From Syntrophus sp. (in: bacteria) (GTDB lineage Bacteria > Desulfobacterota > Syntrophorhabdia > Syntrophorhabdales > Syntrophorhabdaceae): 37,169 bases of DNA. Below the pieces are notes generated by a model. The model saw only the letters and a list, made by a program, of their open reading frames with translations, was not told the origin of the DNA and made no database searches. The DNA is taken from positions 1 to 37,169 of the forward strand of contig PNOM01000022.1 of the NCBI GenBank assembly GCA_013824835.1, read 5' to 3'. Of the stretch, positions 8,068-16,198 are shown one piece after another (position 1 is the first letter of the stretch; each line of letters opens with the position of its first letter). Made by a program: the position numbers and the translations under genes.

Positions 8068-8309
8068 AGTTAAACTCCTTCAAAAGAAAAAAGAATTATT
8101 CTTCTCCCCCCATGCGAGATGCCATAAAACCTGTTACTATGCAATACTCTGAGGAGACGGAATCCTGAGCGAATGATGTGCCACAGGGCTATTCAGGCGT
8201 AACAGATCGTGCTTCGGGATCAATATAGAGGAAACAGGAAAGACATAGTTACCTTATTGAAAGAGGTGCGCGCTGATTTTTCCGGTTATTCCCGGCTGGT
8301 TGAATAATA
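8068..8309. other. Intergenic region upstream of thrS
   Basis: About 240 bases lie between the thrS leader region and the end of the PAS gene. I see no convincing coding frame, T-box, tRNA-like structure or clear terminator. The promoter of the thrS operon should lie here, but I could not place -35 and -10 boxes with confidence. Confidence 0.4.
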
Positions 8310-8894
8310 TTATTTCTTAAAATATTTGGGATATAACTTTTTTGCGCATCCTTCACAGATTCCGTGAGAAAATTCAATATCATTATGGTTTTTGAAATAT
8401 TCCTCCATAGGTATCCAATTCTTTTTATCGTCCCTTATTTTCTTGCAGCTTGCACAGACACAGAGAAAACTCTTCAGTCTTGCCAACTCAGTAATATCCT
8501 CGAAGATCAAGAGGACATATTGATTCTCCTCATATTCAAAGGGGGCTGATGTTATCAGCAGATGGACCTCCTGTATTACATCGTCTTTTATAAGCTCCAT
8601 ACAGGTTTTTTCACGGTACACCTTGTTGCCGTTAAATGCCATATTGACAGAGCTCCTCACCGTACATTCCCCGCAGAATTGACTTCTGCCGCACCCCTCC
8701 GGGACATCAAAGGAGTGTATGCACTGAAATATTTCGCCACCCCTTTTTTCCCTTATCTTTTCAATGTTGAGGTTTAATACATTGGATGCAGTTGAGTTAA
8801 TATGGAAGATCCGGACATCTGAATCAACGATTAATATAACAGAAGGTATGGCATCCAGAACCTTCTGCAAAAAGTTGGTTTTATTAAAATTCAT
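8310..8894 (-). CDS. PAS-domain sensor protein with Cys-rich insert and C-terminal zinc-ribbon-like tail
   Basis: This 194-residue protein has a PAS domain (about 8-138: VLDAIPSVILIVDSDVRIFH, ending L-L-I-F-E-D-I-T-E-L). The domain carries a cysteine cluster at 58, 68, 74 and 77 (FQC..EGCGRSQFCGEC). After it comes a short domain, CASCKKIRDDKKNWIPMEEY ... SHGICEGCAKKLYP, with CxxC pairs at 147/150 and 180/183 that probably bind zinc. This tail is frequent on PAS and receiver proteins of deltaproteobacteria. There is no kinase, cyclase or DNA-binding domain, so its output is unknown. It appears to be transcribed alone. Metal or redox sensing is inference. Confidence 0.85.
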   Translation of the reverse strand: MNFNKTNFLQKVLDAIPSVILIVDSDVRIFHINSTASNVLNLNIEKIREKRGGEIFQCIHSFDVPEGCGRSQFCGECTVRSSVNMAFNGNKVYREKTCMELIKDDVIQEVHLLITSAPFEYEENQYVLLIFEDITELARLKSFLCVCASCKKIRDDKKNWIPMEEYFKNHNDIEFSHGICEGCAKKLYPKYFKK

Positions 8895-9381
8895 ACCAGA
8901 TCTCCTATGAGCAAAAAAGTGCCCATATGTACATTATAATACCTGTATAATTTAGTGCAATTAGTTTTTGCTCCGGCAACAATCAGACGCTTCGGCGTCA
9001 GGAAAATGGACTCTCTATGTCAAATCATCTTCATGACAACAATCACTTCACTTGTCAATCCTCCGGCGCTGGGGTAACTGCGTGCTGTTCTCCGAATGGT
9101 TATGAGGGGTAATCCTCCTGTGAGTTTCAGGATTACTGCAACCATTTGTACACCATCGACGGGAAATGTGATTGCGCGAAAGCCTGGAAAAAGAGAGCGG
9201 GGTTTGCATTGCCTGCCTCTCTGTGATAATAAACATTGCTATTTACTATTATGTGTGAGATAGTATATGTGGAAACATCGGAATTATCTGTTAGTAGCAA
9301 CTTCAGGAATTAACCTTTTTGTCGATCTTCGAAACACAGTTCCGCATTCTTCCACATTCTAATTTAAGGAGCTATATTAAT
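8895..9381. other. Gene-poor stretch upstream of the cold-shock gene
   Basis: There are 487 bases with no intact recognised gene. The stretch holds a perfect GACGC-TTCG-GCGTC mini-hairpin near 8989-9002, an 8-bp hairpin with GTAATCCT / AGGATTAC arms (about 9108-9135), and a possible broken small ORF (9017-9226, listed separately). The cold-shock mRNA leader probably begins in the last 150 bases. A TTTACT/TATATG-like pair near 9243-9270 is too weak to call a promoter. Confidence 0.4.
9017..9226 (+). pseudogene. Possible small Cys/His-rich ORF interrupted by an ochre stop
   Basis: From ATG 9017 one frame runs 31 codons (MSNHLHDNNHFTC... with a C-C pair) to TAA at 9110-9112. It then continues in the same frame for 37 protein-like codons (CEFQDYCNHLYTIDGKCDCA, then KAWKKR) to TGA 9224-9226. 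The two halves together give seven Cys and several His, as in a small metal-binding protein. The ribosome site is weak. TAA is not a known recoding codon for Sec or Pyl, so a decayed gene or chance are the main explanations. Low confidence. Confidence 0.25.
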
Positions 9382-9582
9382 ATGGCAAAAGGAACTGTGA
9401 AGTGGTTTAACGAGTCAAAAGGTTTTGGGTTTATTACAAAAGATGATGGTGCAGACGTATTTGTGCACTATTCTTCAATTCAGGACAGTGGTTTCAAATC
9501 CCTGGCCGAAGGGGAGATTGTAAGCTTTGATGTTGTCAGTGGTCCCAAGGGTCCTTCGGCATCAAACGTAGTAAAAGGCTAA
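9382..9582 (+). CDS. Cold-shock domain protein (CspA family)
   Basis: A 66-residue single cold-shock domain: [20 protein letters not shown], with RNP1 (KGFGFI) and RNP2 (VFVHYSSI), binding single-stranded RNA/DNA as an RNA chaperone. I take the start at ATG 9382 because AAGGAG lies 10 bases upstream and MAKGTVKWF is the invariant N-terminus. A longer in-frame start at 9319 has no such support. Several cspA-like genes usually exist per genome, so I give no symbol. It has its own terminator at 9590-9626. The upstream leader is long, as is common for cold-regulated members, but no cold-box structure was established. Confidence 0.95.
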   Translation: MAKGTVKWFNESKGFGFITKDDGADVFVHYSSIQDSGFKSLAEGEIVSFDVVSGPKGPSASNVVKG

Positions 9583-9589
9583 GTCAGCC

Positions 9590-9626
9590 AAGCAGGTTCA
9601 GATCCGTCTGAACCTGCTTTTTATTT
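9590..9626 (+). terminator. Rho-independent terminator of the cold-shock gene
   Basis: A perfect 13-bp stem, AAGCAGGTTCAGA (9590-9602) and TCTGAACCTGCTT (9607-9619), with a TCCG loop, followed by a T-rich run. It starts 7 bases after the stop codon. Confidence 0.92.
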
Positions 9627-9799
9627 AATAAACCGCCAGCGGAATCTACTATTCAGCTCACACGGCTTTGCCGGGCAAGAGGACGATGAGAGCCGCTTTG
9701 ATAGACCCCCGCTTATCCAGATATTGACCCGACGCCGTCAATGTTCAATCCGCACTCAATTTCCTTTACAAGAAGCTTTGTATTAAGTAAAATTCTCCC

Positions 9800-10390
9800 A
9801 TGAAAAAAGAATCCATATCCGCGAGAGTGTTACTTTACTGTATAATATTCCTTATCGTGATGCCTCTTTTTGCAGCCCACGGCGAGGAAGGTAACAATAG
9901 TCTTTCCATTTTACCCGTTTTTGGAGGCGGTTCAATCAAGGTGAGGTTATATGCCGACTACTTCTGCGGGCCCTGCCGGACCCTTGAGCCAGTTCTTGAG
10001 CCTCTTATAGCAAATCTTGCAAAAAAGAATATCATCACCATTACCTTCATTGACGCACCTTTTCATAAGCATTCTTCCCTCTACACAAAGTATTTCCTTT
10101 TTATTCTGAATGAGAGAAAGAACCTGGACCATATCCTTACGGCAAGGAACCTCCTTTTTGAAGCCGCAAAACAGAACATACTGGAAAAGGAGAAACTTGA
10201 GGAGTTTCTTATCAAGAATGGTGTAAAATTCAGACCTTTCGACCCACAGCCTGTCTTTAAAATCCTTGAAGGATATATGAAGGAAGATAAAGTCAATGAG
10301 ACCCCTTCCTGTGTGATCATAAATGGCAAAAAAAAGGAAACCTACAGGGGGGCAACAGATATTACAAAAGCCCTCAATGGTCTTAAGTAA
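9800..10390 (+). CDS. Exported DsbA/thioredoxin-fold thiol oxidoreductase
   Basis: A 196-residue protein with an N-terminal signal or membrane segment (about 9-26, VLLYCIIFLIVMPLFAAHG). The thioredoxin-fold domain has the redox motif F-C-G-P-C at 55-59 (Cys56, Cys59) after a beta strand KVRLYADY, a helical insert (about 80-160), and the cis-Pro loop N-E-T-P-S-C-V-I near 166-173. The helical insertion and T-P loop place it with DsbA/DsbG-like periplasmic proteins rather than cytoplasmic thioredoxin. It would oxidise or isomerise disulfides, or reduce them, outside the cytoplasm. No DsbB or DsbD partner is next to it. Confidence 0.85.
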   Translation: MKKESISARVLLYCIIFLIVMPLFAAHGEEGNNSLSILPVFGGGSIKVRLYADYFCGPCRTLEPVLEPLIANLAKKNIITITFIDAPFHKHSSLYTKYFLFILNERKNLDHILTARNLLFEAAKQNILEKEKLEEFLIKNGVKFRPFDPQPVFKILEGYMKEDKVNETPSCVIINGKKKETYRGATDITKALNGLK

Positions 10391-10433
10391 GATTACTGCG
10401 AATTACTCCCTCCTCCATGGAGCCGGGCAGCGC

Positions 10434-10449
10434 CTTGACTTCCGTCAAG
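10434..10449 (+). repeat. Small perfect hairpin before the GT9 gene
   Basis: CTTGAC-TTCC-GTCAAG forms a 6-bp stem with a tetraloop, 18 bases ahead of the glycosyltransferase start codon. It has no U-run. It may affect translation initiation of the downstream gene, which has no clear ribosome site, or may be incidental. Confidence 0.3.
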
Positions 10450-10467
10450 AACCATGCCCCTTAGCAT

Positions 10468-11391
10468 ATGGAATTTAATGAGATTCTTCTTATCCATCTC
10501 GGCGGACTTGGAGATATGTGCCTCGCAGAGTCTACCTTTCACTCCCTTTCCCTCCATTTTAAAGAACCCATAGTAGCGGTTGGGACAAAAAGATTTTTCA
10601 ATCTATTCAAGGGATATTTTGACCGGGTCCATGGTATTGAATCAGCGAGATGGCTCTATCTTTTTTCGGACCAACCTTCAGATATTACCTGGGAAAGGAT
10701 AATCTTTATCGGCAAGGACCGGGAAGGAAACCTACGGGCACAATGGCAGCGGCTCTCAAGGTCACCCCTCATCTTTGTTGATATGTATCCCGAATACGCC
10801 TTTGACCACAGCCTCTTGCCTGCCTCTCTGCGCGAGAACACAGGTAAAGATGCAGATGCCAAAAGTCATATTGAAGGTTATCAATTGGCCCAGCTTCCAT
10901 ACCTTGGGATCAAACCTCTCAAAAAAGAGGTCCCTCTGAGGCCATCGGAAAGGGTGATACTTTATCCGGAAAAGGGTTTTGAAAAAGAAAAGTGGCATTA
11001 CAATAATTTCATTGAACTCTATCACTCCTTAAAATCTAAGTGCATCAAGGTGTATGTCCTTGAATCTTTTGGCCTTGATCTGGACCTTCCGGAGAAGGTG
11101 ATCCTCCCGGAACTCAAAGATGTAAGGGAGTTTTTTGAAGAAGGGGGCGTGTTTGTTTCCAATGATTCCGGTATAGCCCACCTTGCAGGCGCGTGCGGTC
11201 TTTACACCATTACAATATTTACTGATTTTGATCCCCATGTATGGCGCCCGAGGGGCGCTAACATCTCTCTGAAATACGGTAAAGACCGCGTTGATGTGCC
11301 TTCTCTGGAAGAAACTATCATATGCAACCTGTGCAGTTCTCTCCGCTGTAATCCTTATGTCGTAAAGCAACATGCTGGTCGGATAGATTAG
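10468..11391 (+). CDS. Glycosyltransferase family 9 (heptosyltransferase-like)
   Basis: This 307-residue GT-B protein begins EILLIHLGGLGDMCLAESTF, the GT9 N-terminal glycine-rich loop. The C-terminal nucleotide-sugar site reads FVSNDSGIAHLAGACG (about 228-243), matching the S-N-D-S-G-x-x-H motif of ADP-heptose:LPS heptosyltransferases. It would add a sugar to LPS or another envelope glycan on the inner membrane's cytoplasmic face. It is shorter than typical WaaC/WaaF (about 340-350), with a reduced C-terminus and Cys residues at 289-297 (CNLCSSLRC). No other LPS genes are adjacent, so the acceptor is unknown. Confidence 0.85.
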   Translation: MEFNEILLIHLGGLGDMCLAESTFHSLSLHFKEPIVAVGTKRFFNLFKGYFDRVHGIESARWLYLFSDQPSDITWERIIFIGKDREGNLRAQWQRLSRSPLIFVDMYPEYAFDHSLLPASLRENTGKDADAKSHIEGYQLAQLPYLGIKPLKKEVPLRPSERVILYPEKGFEKEKWHYNNFIELYHSLKSKCIKVYVLESFGLDLDLPEKVILPELKDVREFFEEGGVFVSNDSGIAHLAGACGLYTITIFTDFDPHVWRPRGANISLKYGKDRVDVPSLEETIICNLCSSLRCNPYVVKQHAGRID

Positions 11392-11434
11392 AAAAATACT
11401 GTTCTTATTCTTCCAATGGTGCTAAAATTGCGGT

Positions 11435-12703
11435 ATGGCCTTTATTACAGATGTATACCTAAGCGAGATGCTTTCCAAAGATGTGATCGACCAGTTCGGA
11501 CGACGGGTAGGAGTGCTCTGGGACCTTGTTATTGTTCCCGGTATAAAACATCCGGGCGTTATTAAGCTTGTGGTAAAAAATAAGAGCAAATTATTAGAAA
11601 TCCCTGTTGAAAACATCTATCTTTTTAACAGGTTTGTCATTACAGTTGATCCCGGCGAAAAGACCTTTCAGGAGTACAGGCCGCAAGGGGGGGATATGCT
11701 TATCAAAAAACATATCCTCGACAAACAGATACTCGACGTGAATGGAGCAAAGGTGGTAAGGGTGAATGACCTTAAGCTGGGCGAGAGCGACGGCGCCATC
11801 TGTATAATAGGCATAGATGTAGGTTTAAATGGTATTCTGAGGCGCATCGATGGAGGGCGGATGGTTTTGAAGGCCCTGACTGCCTTTGGAAAACCGATAA
11901 AGGAATACATTATTGGATGGAACTTCCTTCAAACCATGGACCCTCAGTTAAGAAATCTTACCCTGAATGTTGCAAGAAAACAGCTTAGCGAGCTCCACCC
12001 CTCTGACCTGGCCGATATTCTCACCGAGATCGCCCCTGAAGAAGGAACGGAGATACTCTCCTCAGTGGACGAGGAATTGGCGGGCGAGGCCCTCCACGAA
12101 GTCTCTACGGAAGTAAGAGAAAAGATACTGAAAGAGATGGACAAGGAATTGATCTCAGACATACTCGAGGAAATGCCCCCTGACGAAGCAGCAGATATAT
12201 TGGCTGACATGCCTGAAGAAACCTCCGAAGAATTGCTTTCCCTCATGGAGAGCGAAGATGCCATGGAGGTGAAACACCTTCTGAAATATGATGAAGATAC
12301 CGCAGGTGGGTTGATGACGAGCGAATTTCTTGATTTCCCGCCCGACACGACCGTTGACGAAGCAATGACCGATATCAGGCTCCTTGTTCCTGATGTTGAA
12401 TTTGTCTACTATGTCTATGTTGTTGATGAACAGGACCACCTGCTCGGGGTGGTGACCCTGAAAAAATTGCTCACAAGCCCCCTTTCAACTAAGCTCCAGG
12501 ATATCATGATCCAGAACGTGAAACACGTTGGCCTTGACGCTGATCGGAAGGAGATATCGGAGATTGTATCCAAGTATGATTTTATCGCCATTCCTGTGCT
12601 CGATGAGGAAGAAAAGCTGAGAGGTGTCATTACAGTTGACGACATTATCGACCTCCTTGTCCCCAACCCCACGAGAAGAAGGAAGGGCAGAGCCTTTCAA
12701 TAA
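11435..12703 (+). CDS. PRC-barrel, MgtE N-terminal and CBS domain protein without a channel
   Basis: A 422-residue soluble protein. Residues 5-80 and about 88-165 look like two PRC-barrel-type beta modules (DVIDQFGRRVGVLWDLVIVP and QILDVNGAKVVRVNDLKLGE). Residues 185-285 are the helical MgtE_N superhelix, a repeated L-x-E-M-P-P-D-E-A-A-D-I-L pattern. Residues 290-415 are a CBS pair (AGGLMTSEFLDFPPDTTVDE ... GVITVDDIIDLL). In true MgtE the N and CBS domains gate Mg2+ transport through five C-terminal membrane helices. None is present, so this is not itself a transporter. It may sense Mg2+ or nucleotides and regulate a separate protein. Confidence 0.88.
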   Translation: MAFITDVYLSEMLSKDVIDQFGRRVGVLWDLVIVPGIKHPGVIKLVVKNKSKLLEIPVENIYLFNRFVITVDPGEKTFQEYRPQGGDMLIKKHILDKQILDVNGAKVVRVNDLKLGESDGAICIIGIDVGLNGILRRIDGGRMVLKALTAFGKPIKEYIIGWNFLQTMDPQLRNLTLNVARKQLSELHPSDLADILTEIAPEEGTEILSSVDEELAGEALHEVSTEVREKILKEMDKELISDILEEMPPDEAADILADMPEETSEELLSLMESEDAMEVKHLLKYDEDTAGGLMTSEFLDFPPDTTVDEAMTDIRLLVPDVEFVYYVYVVDEQDHLLGVVTLKKLLTSPLSTKLQDIMIQNVKHVGLDADRKEISEIVSKYDFIAIPVLDEEEKLRGVITVDDIIDLLVPNPTRRRKGRAFQ

Positions 12704-12740
12704 TGGCAGTCGTTAGTCGGTGGTGAATAGTCAAATGCGT

Positions 12741-12778
12741 AAAACCCGTAGATATTCCTGAACATTGACGGTTTTTTT
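12741..12778 (+). terminator. Probable terminator after the MgtE_N-CBS gene
   Basis: AAAACCCGT can pair with ACGGTTTT across an 18-base loop with one bulged C, followed by a run of seven T's on the plus strand. It lies between convergent genes, 38 bases after the plus-strand stop. Confidence 0.45.
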
Positions 12779-12799
12779 GTAACCTTCGACAAGAACCTT

Positions 12800-13831
12800 C
12801 TACTTTTGTTTCAACGATTTTTCTACTTCCTTTTCAGTCAAATCCACAAGGTCTGCCCCGATCTCTTTTGCCCATTTAATGTACACGGGTCTTGTCCTTA
12901 TGGCGAAAGCCCTTATCTGTTCCGGGGTAAGCACAGTAACTTCCATTCCATTCTTTTTCAGTGTCTCGAAGGCCGGCATAGCTCCCGACAGGCCCGCCCT
13001 GGCAGTCTTCTTCTGCCATTGCGCCGTCATTCCTGCAGCCTTCAGAATTGCTTCCCTGTCTTTCCGGGTAAAGGTTTGCCATACGCTCCTGCTCACACTG
13101 AAGATAAGGGGGTCAATGGCATAATTCCACACCGTCAGATATTTGTGCACCTGCCAGAGTTTGTAAGGGATAATAATCGAATCTACAGGGTTCTCCTGGC
13201 CATCCACAGTGCCCTGCTGGAAAGCTGATAATGCCTCTCCCCAATTCATGGACACCGGGTTGGCACCCATGGCCTTAAAGATATCGATAAAGATGGGAGA
13301 CCCTACAACCCGTACCTTGAGGCCCTGGAGGTCTTCCGGCTTATTCACCGGTCTCTTGTTGTTTGTGAGATCTCTATACCCGTTTTCACCCCATGCAAGC
13401 CCTGTCACGCCGTTTTCATCAATGGCCCTGAAGAGCCGTTTTCCCACCTCTCCATACTCAACGGCATCAAGGGTTTGATAATCCGGGAAAAGGAAGGGCA
13501 GGGAAAAAAGGTTAAGCTCTTTTATCGTTGTAGACCAGTTGATGGTTGAAGAAAGGGAAAAATCAATAACCCCCTGTTTGATGAGAAGAAACTCGTTTGT
13601 CTGTTTTCCGGCAAAGAGCTGCCCGCTGTAATAGGGTTTTATGTTAATCCTTCCATTTGTCGCCTTATTCACTGCTTCGGCGAACCGGGAAGCCCCTTCA
13701 CCCCAAGCGCCGATTGGTCCGACAACGACACTCATCTTATATTCCGGTTTATATTGCGCTCCAAACCCTGTACCGACAATGCAAAAAAGAAGAATAAAGG
13801 TCACGCAAGCTGCCATGTTTCTTAATGCCAT
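12800..13831 (-). CDS. TRAP transporter solute-binding protein (DctP family), orphan
   Basis: A 343-residue periplasmic binding protein with a Sec signal peptide (residues 1-24, ending GTGFGA). The DctP fold is shown by VVVGPIGAWGEGASRFAEAV, the linker LKVRVVGSPIFIDIFKAMGA (with the Arg expected to hold the carboxylate of the ligand), NPVSMNWGEALSAFQQGTVD and GQENP. A good ribosome site (GAGGGAGGGA) precedes ATG 13831. No DctQ/DctM membrane subunits lie nearby. It is instead 25 bases downstream of an M48 protease gene, and appears cotranscribed with it. The ligand is probably an organic acid, but this cannot be resolved from sequence. Confidence 0.9.
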   Translation of the reverse strand: MALRNMAACVTFILLFCIVGTGFGAQYKPEYKMSVVVGPIGAWGEGASRFAEAVNKATNGRINIKPYYSGQLFAGKQTNEFLLIKQGVIDFSLSSTINWSTTIKELNLFSLPFLFPDYQTLDAVEYGEVGKRLFRAIDENGVTGLAWGENGYRDLTNNKRPVNKPEDLQGLKVRVVGSPIFIDIFKAMGANPVSMNWGEALSAFQQGTVDGQENPVDSIIIPYKLWQVHKYLTVWNYAIDPLIFSVSRSVWQTFTRKDREAILKAAGMTAQWQKKTARAGLSGAMPAFETLKKNGMEVTVLTPEQIRAFAIRTRPVYIKWAKEIGADLVDLTEKEVEKSLKQK

Positions 13832-13856
13832 CAGTCCCTCCCTCGAAAGACAATAT

Positions 13857-15185
13857 CTATGGCTTTTTCTTCGGAAATGTATCGAGAATCCTGAGTATCT
13901 CTTTCCCTTCTTTCGTGTTTATCCCGTATCTGTTGACCGCCTTCTCGAAATTGTTTCTTGCAAGGTCATCCCTGCCGGTCTCCATGTAGTAACGACCGAG
14001 ATATTCGTATCCCATCCCCTCGTGCCCCATCACTCCTGACAGCATGCCCAGTCTGTAGTAGATTTCGGGATATGTATTGCCGTAGTTCCGAAGCCCCAGG
14101 TATGTATATGCTGCAATTTCCCGTTCTCCGCTGCCCTCATAGGCTTTTGCAAGGTACAGACGGCCTATGGGGTTTGATTCATTCCTTAGAACCACTATTG
14201 CCTCTTTGTATTTATTTGCATTTACAAGTATTTCACCGAGAAATATATTCTTGAAGGGAGAATTAATATCATTAATGATCCTTATTGATTCCTCAATATT
14301 GCCCTTTGAAGAATATACGAGGGCAGCGGCATAGGCACTCACAGGATCTGCTTTATTCTTCAGATACCTGTTGATCCATATCTCTTCCGTGCCGAGTCCA
14401 GCCCTGTCGTGGAGGGTTTGCGCCCTCACTACAAGAAAAGGGAAAAACGACGTATCTACGGTAACCTTGCTGCCCCTCCAGTCATTTTCGATCTTCATGA
14501 TCCTCTCATCGTGGTAAGGGTGGGTAAGCAGGTACTGAGGAACCAGCTTGCCCCCTGAAGTCGCCCTTAACTTTCTGAGAAAGTCTGCGGTCCCGAGCCC
14601 TCCATACCCGGCCTTATCAGCGTTAAAAGCGCCTACTGCGTCAGCCTCTTCTTCGTTTTCACGGGTATAGCTTATGGCCATCTGCTGAGCAGACGCCATG
14701 CCGGTAACAAGGGCCGCCCCTTTCGCCTGTGGATTTGGAACCAGTGCTGCTGCCACCAGGGCGGCCAGCATCCCCCAGTTTATATATTTTTGTTTCTCCA
14801 TCCCCTTGGCAACATGTCTTTTGATGATATGGGCAAACTCATGGGAGAGGACACCGGCGAATTCCTCTTCTTTATCACATAAACCTATCAGCCCCGTCGT
14901 TATATATACATAACCCCCAATGGAAGCAAAGGCATCCACCGTGGGTGAATTAATAACCGTGAACACAATGGGGAATGGCAGGTTTGATATGCTTTCAAGC
15001 CTTTCTTTCACGGAACGGAGATATAATGAAATATAAGGATCGTTATTGACGGGTACAGAGCTTGCTATCTGAAGGTACATCTCTTTGCCGTACTTTTTCT
15101 CCTCTTCTACAGTAATAGTGCCATAAGCCCTGAAAGGGAGGATAAAGAGAAGGATGATTGTGAGAAATGTATAGGTAAGCTTCAT
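13857..15185 (-). CDS. M48-family periplasmic metalloprotease with TPR repeats (BepA-like)
   Basis: A 442-residue protein with a signal peptide (1-22, FLTIILLFILPFRAYG). The M48 peptidase domain has the zinc motif S-H-E-F-A-H (His115, Glu116, His119) and the downstream E-N-E-E-E-A-D-A-V-G with the third ligand Glu, a hydrophobic segment near 135-165, and C-terminal tetratricopeptide repeats (about 270-440). This matches BepA/YfgC-type proteases that survey outer-membrane assembly. The ATG overlaps the dacA stop (TAATG), so the two are translationally coupled. It belongs to the operon dacA - M48 - TRAP binding protein. Confidence 0.92.
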   Translation of the reverse strand: MKLTYTFLTIILLFILPFRAYGTITVEEEKKYGKEMYLQIASSVPVNNDPYISLYLRSVKERLESISNLPFPIVFTVINSPTVDAFASIGGYVYITTGLIGLCDKEEEFAGVLSHEFAHIIKRHVAKGMEKQKYINWGMLAALVAAALVPNPQAKGAALVTGMASAQQMAISYTRENEEEADAVGAFNADKAGYGGLGTADFLRKLRATSGGKLVPQYLLTHPYHDERIMKIENDWRGSKVTVDTSFFPFLVVRAQTLHDRAGLGTEEIWINRYLKNKADPVSAYAAALVYSSKGNIEESIRIINDINSPFKNIFLGEILVNANKYKEAIVVLRNESNPIGRLYLAKAYEGSGEREIAAYTYLGLRNYGNTYPEIYYRLGMLSGVMGHEGMGYEYLGRYYMETGRDDLARNNFEKAVNRYGINTKEGKEILRILDTFPKKKP

Positions 15186-16096
15186 TAAGCTTTGCTGGTT
15201 TTTTTGCTCTTTTTGACCTTTTTTTGTTTTTTCTTGACTACGTGCCTTTTCTCTTTGCTTTCTTTATACGATGTGAGGGCAATAGAGTGGGCCTTCGCCA
15301 ATCGTATCTCCCTGTCTGAAGGAAGCTGCTGGTAAAGGTTTTTTAATATCTGGATAGAATCACCCCAGAGGTCCCTGCTCCCCAGGAGGGAGAGAATATA
15401 GACCTTGCCATCCTTCTCGAAGGCGCCGACATAGCAGTGCTTTGAGGCTCTTGTAAATCCTGTTTTTCCGCCAATGTTTGGGTCAAAACAGAAGAGAAAC
15501 CTGTTATGATTTTTGTATCGTGTAGATCTTTTATCATCTCGGAAAAGGAAATACTTTGTAGTGACAAGTTCCTGGAATCTTTCATTTGAAAGAGCATATC
15601 TGAAGATCAGCGCCAGGTCGTAACAGGTTGTATAATGGTTATCCGCCGAGAGACCCGATGCATTCCTGAAATTACTGTTCAAGGCACCGATTGCCTTTAC
15701 CTTTTCATTCATGAGACGGGCAAAATTCTCTTCTGTGCCTCCCACGTAAGTAGCAATTGTGTATGCAGCATCATTTGCCGACTCAACCATTGCCCCTTTC
15801 AGCAGATCAATGGACTTGTACCGGTTGCCCGGAACAAGGTGCAGTTTCGAACGGGGAAATTTTAATACATTGCCGTCCGGCACAACAATCTCATTGCCAT
15901 CCAGTCTTTCGATAGCAACAATCGTGGTGACAACCTTTGTAGTGCTCGCCGGCGGCAGTTGCTTGTCATACTCTCTGCCCGCTATTATCTGGAAAGAATC
16001 TTTTTCTACAAGGAGGTATGCCCGCGCAGTAATGGAATCGTATGCTGAAGCATAAAAAGGGAGAACAAGCGCGAAGAGTAAAATAATATATTTCAT
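15185..16096 (-). CDS. D-alanyl-D-alanine carboxypeptidase (DacA/PBP5-like, S11)
   Basis: A 303-residue penicillin-binding protein with a signal peptide (1-19). All three S11 motifs are present: S-T-T-K (Ser51 nucleophile, Lys54), S-A-N (106-108) and K-T-G (211-213). It trims the terminal D-Ala from peptidoglycan pentapeptides in the periplasm. It is shorter than PBP5 (about 400): the beta-rich second domain and amphipathic membrane anchor are missing, and the chain ends in an unusual Lys-rich tail (KKKQKKVKKSKKTSKA) that may bind envelope polyanions. It is the first gene of its operon, with a good promoter 25 bases upstream. Confidence 0.92.
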   Translation of the reverse strand: MKYIILLFALVLPFYASAYDSITARAYLLVEKDSFQIIAGREYDKQLPPASTTKVVTTIVAIERLDGNEIVVPDGNVLKFPRSKLHLVPGNRYKSIDLLKGAMVESANDAAYTIATYVGGTEENFARLMNEKVKAIGALNSNFRNASGLSADNHYTTCYDLALIFRYALSNERFQELVTTKYFLFRDDKRSTRYKNHNRFLFCFDPNIGGKTGFTRASKHCYVGAFEKDGKVYILSLLGSRDLWGDSIQILKNLYQQLPSDREIRLAKAHSIALTSYKESKEKRHVVKKKQKKVKKSKKTSKA

Positions 16097-16120
16097 AGGT
16101 TTTGTGTATTAATTACATAT

Positions 16121-16149
16121 ATTAAACAACACCTTTTGTGATATGACAA
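16121..16149 (-). promoter_or_regulatory. Sigma-70-type promoter of the dacA operon
   Basis: On the minus strand TTGTCA (16144-16149), a 17-base spacer and TTTAAT (16121-16126) match the consensus at 5 of 6 positions each. Transcription would start near 16114, about 18 bases before the dacA ATG, leaving a very short leader without an obvious ribosome site. Confidence 0.65.
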
Positions 16150-16198
16150 GGGAAAAGGTGAACTAACAAGGTATTATTGAAGATTCAGAGGAGGAAAT

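Noticed and set aside
9319-9381. N-terminal extension of the cold-shock protein
   Set aside because: The ATG at 9382 has AAGGAG at good distance and gives the invariant MAKGTVKWF; the extension has no support.
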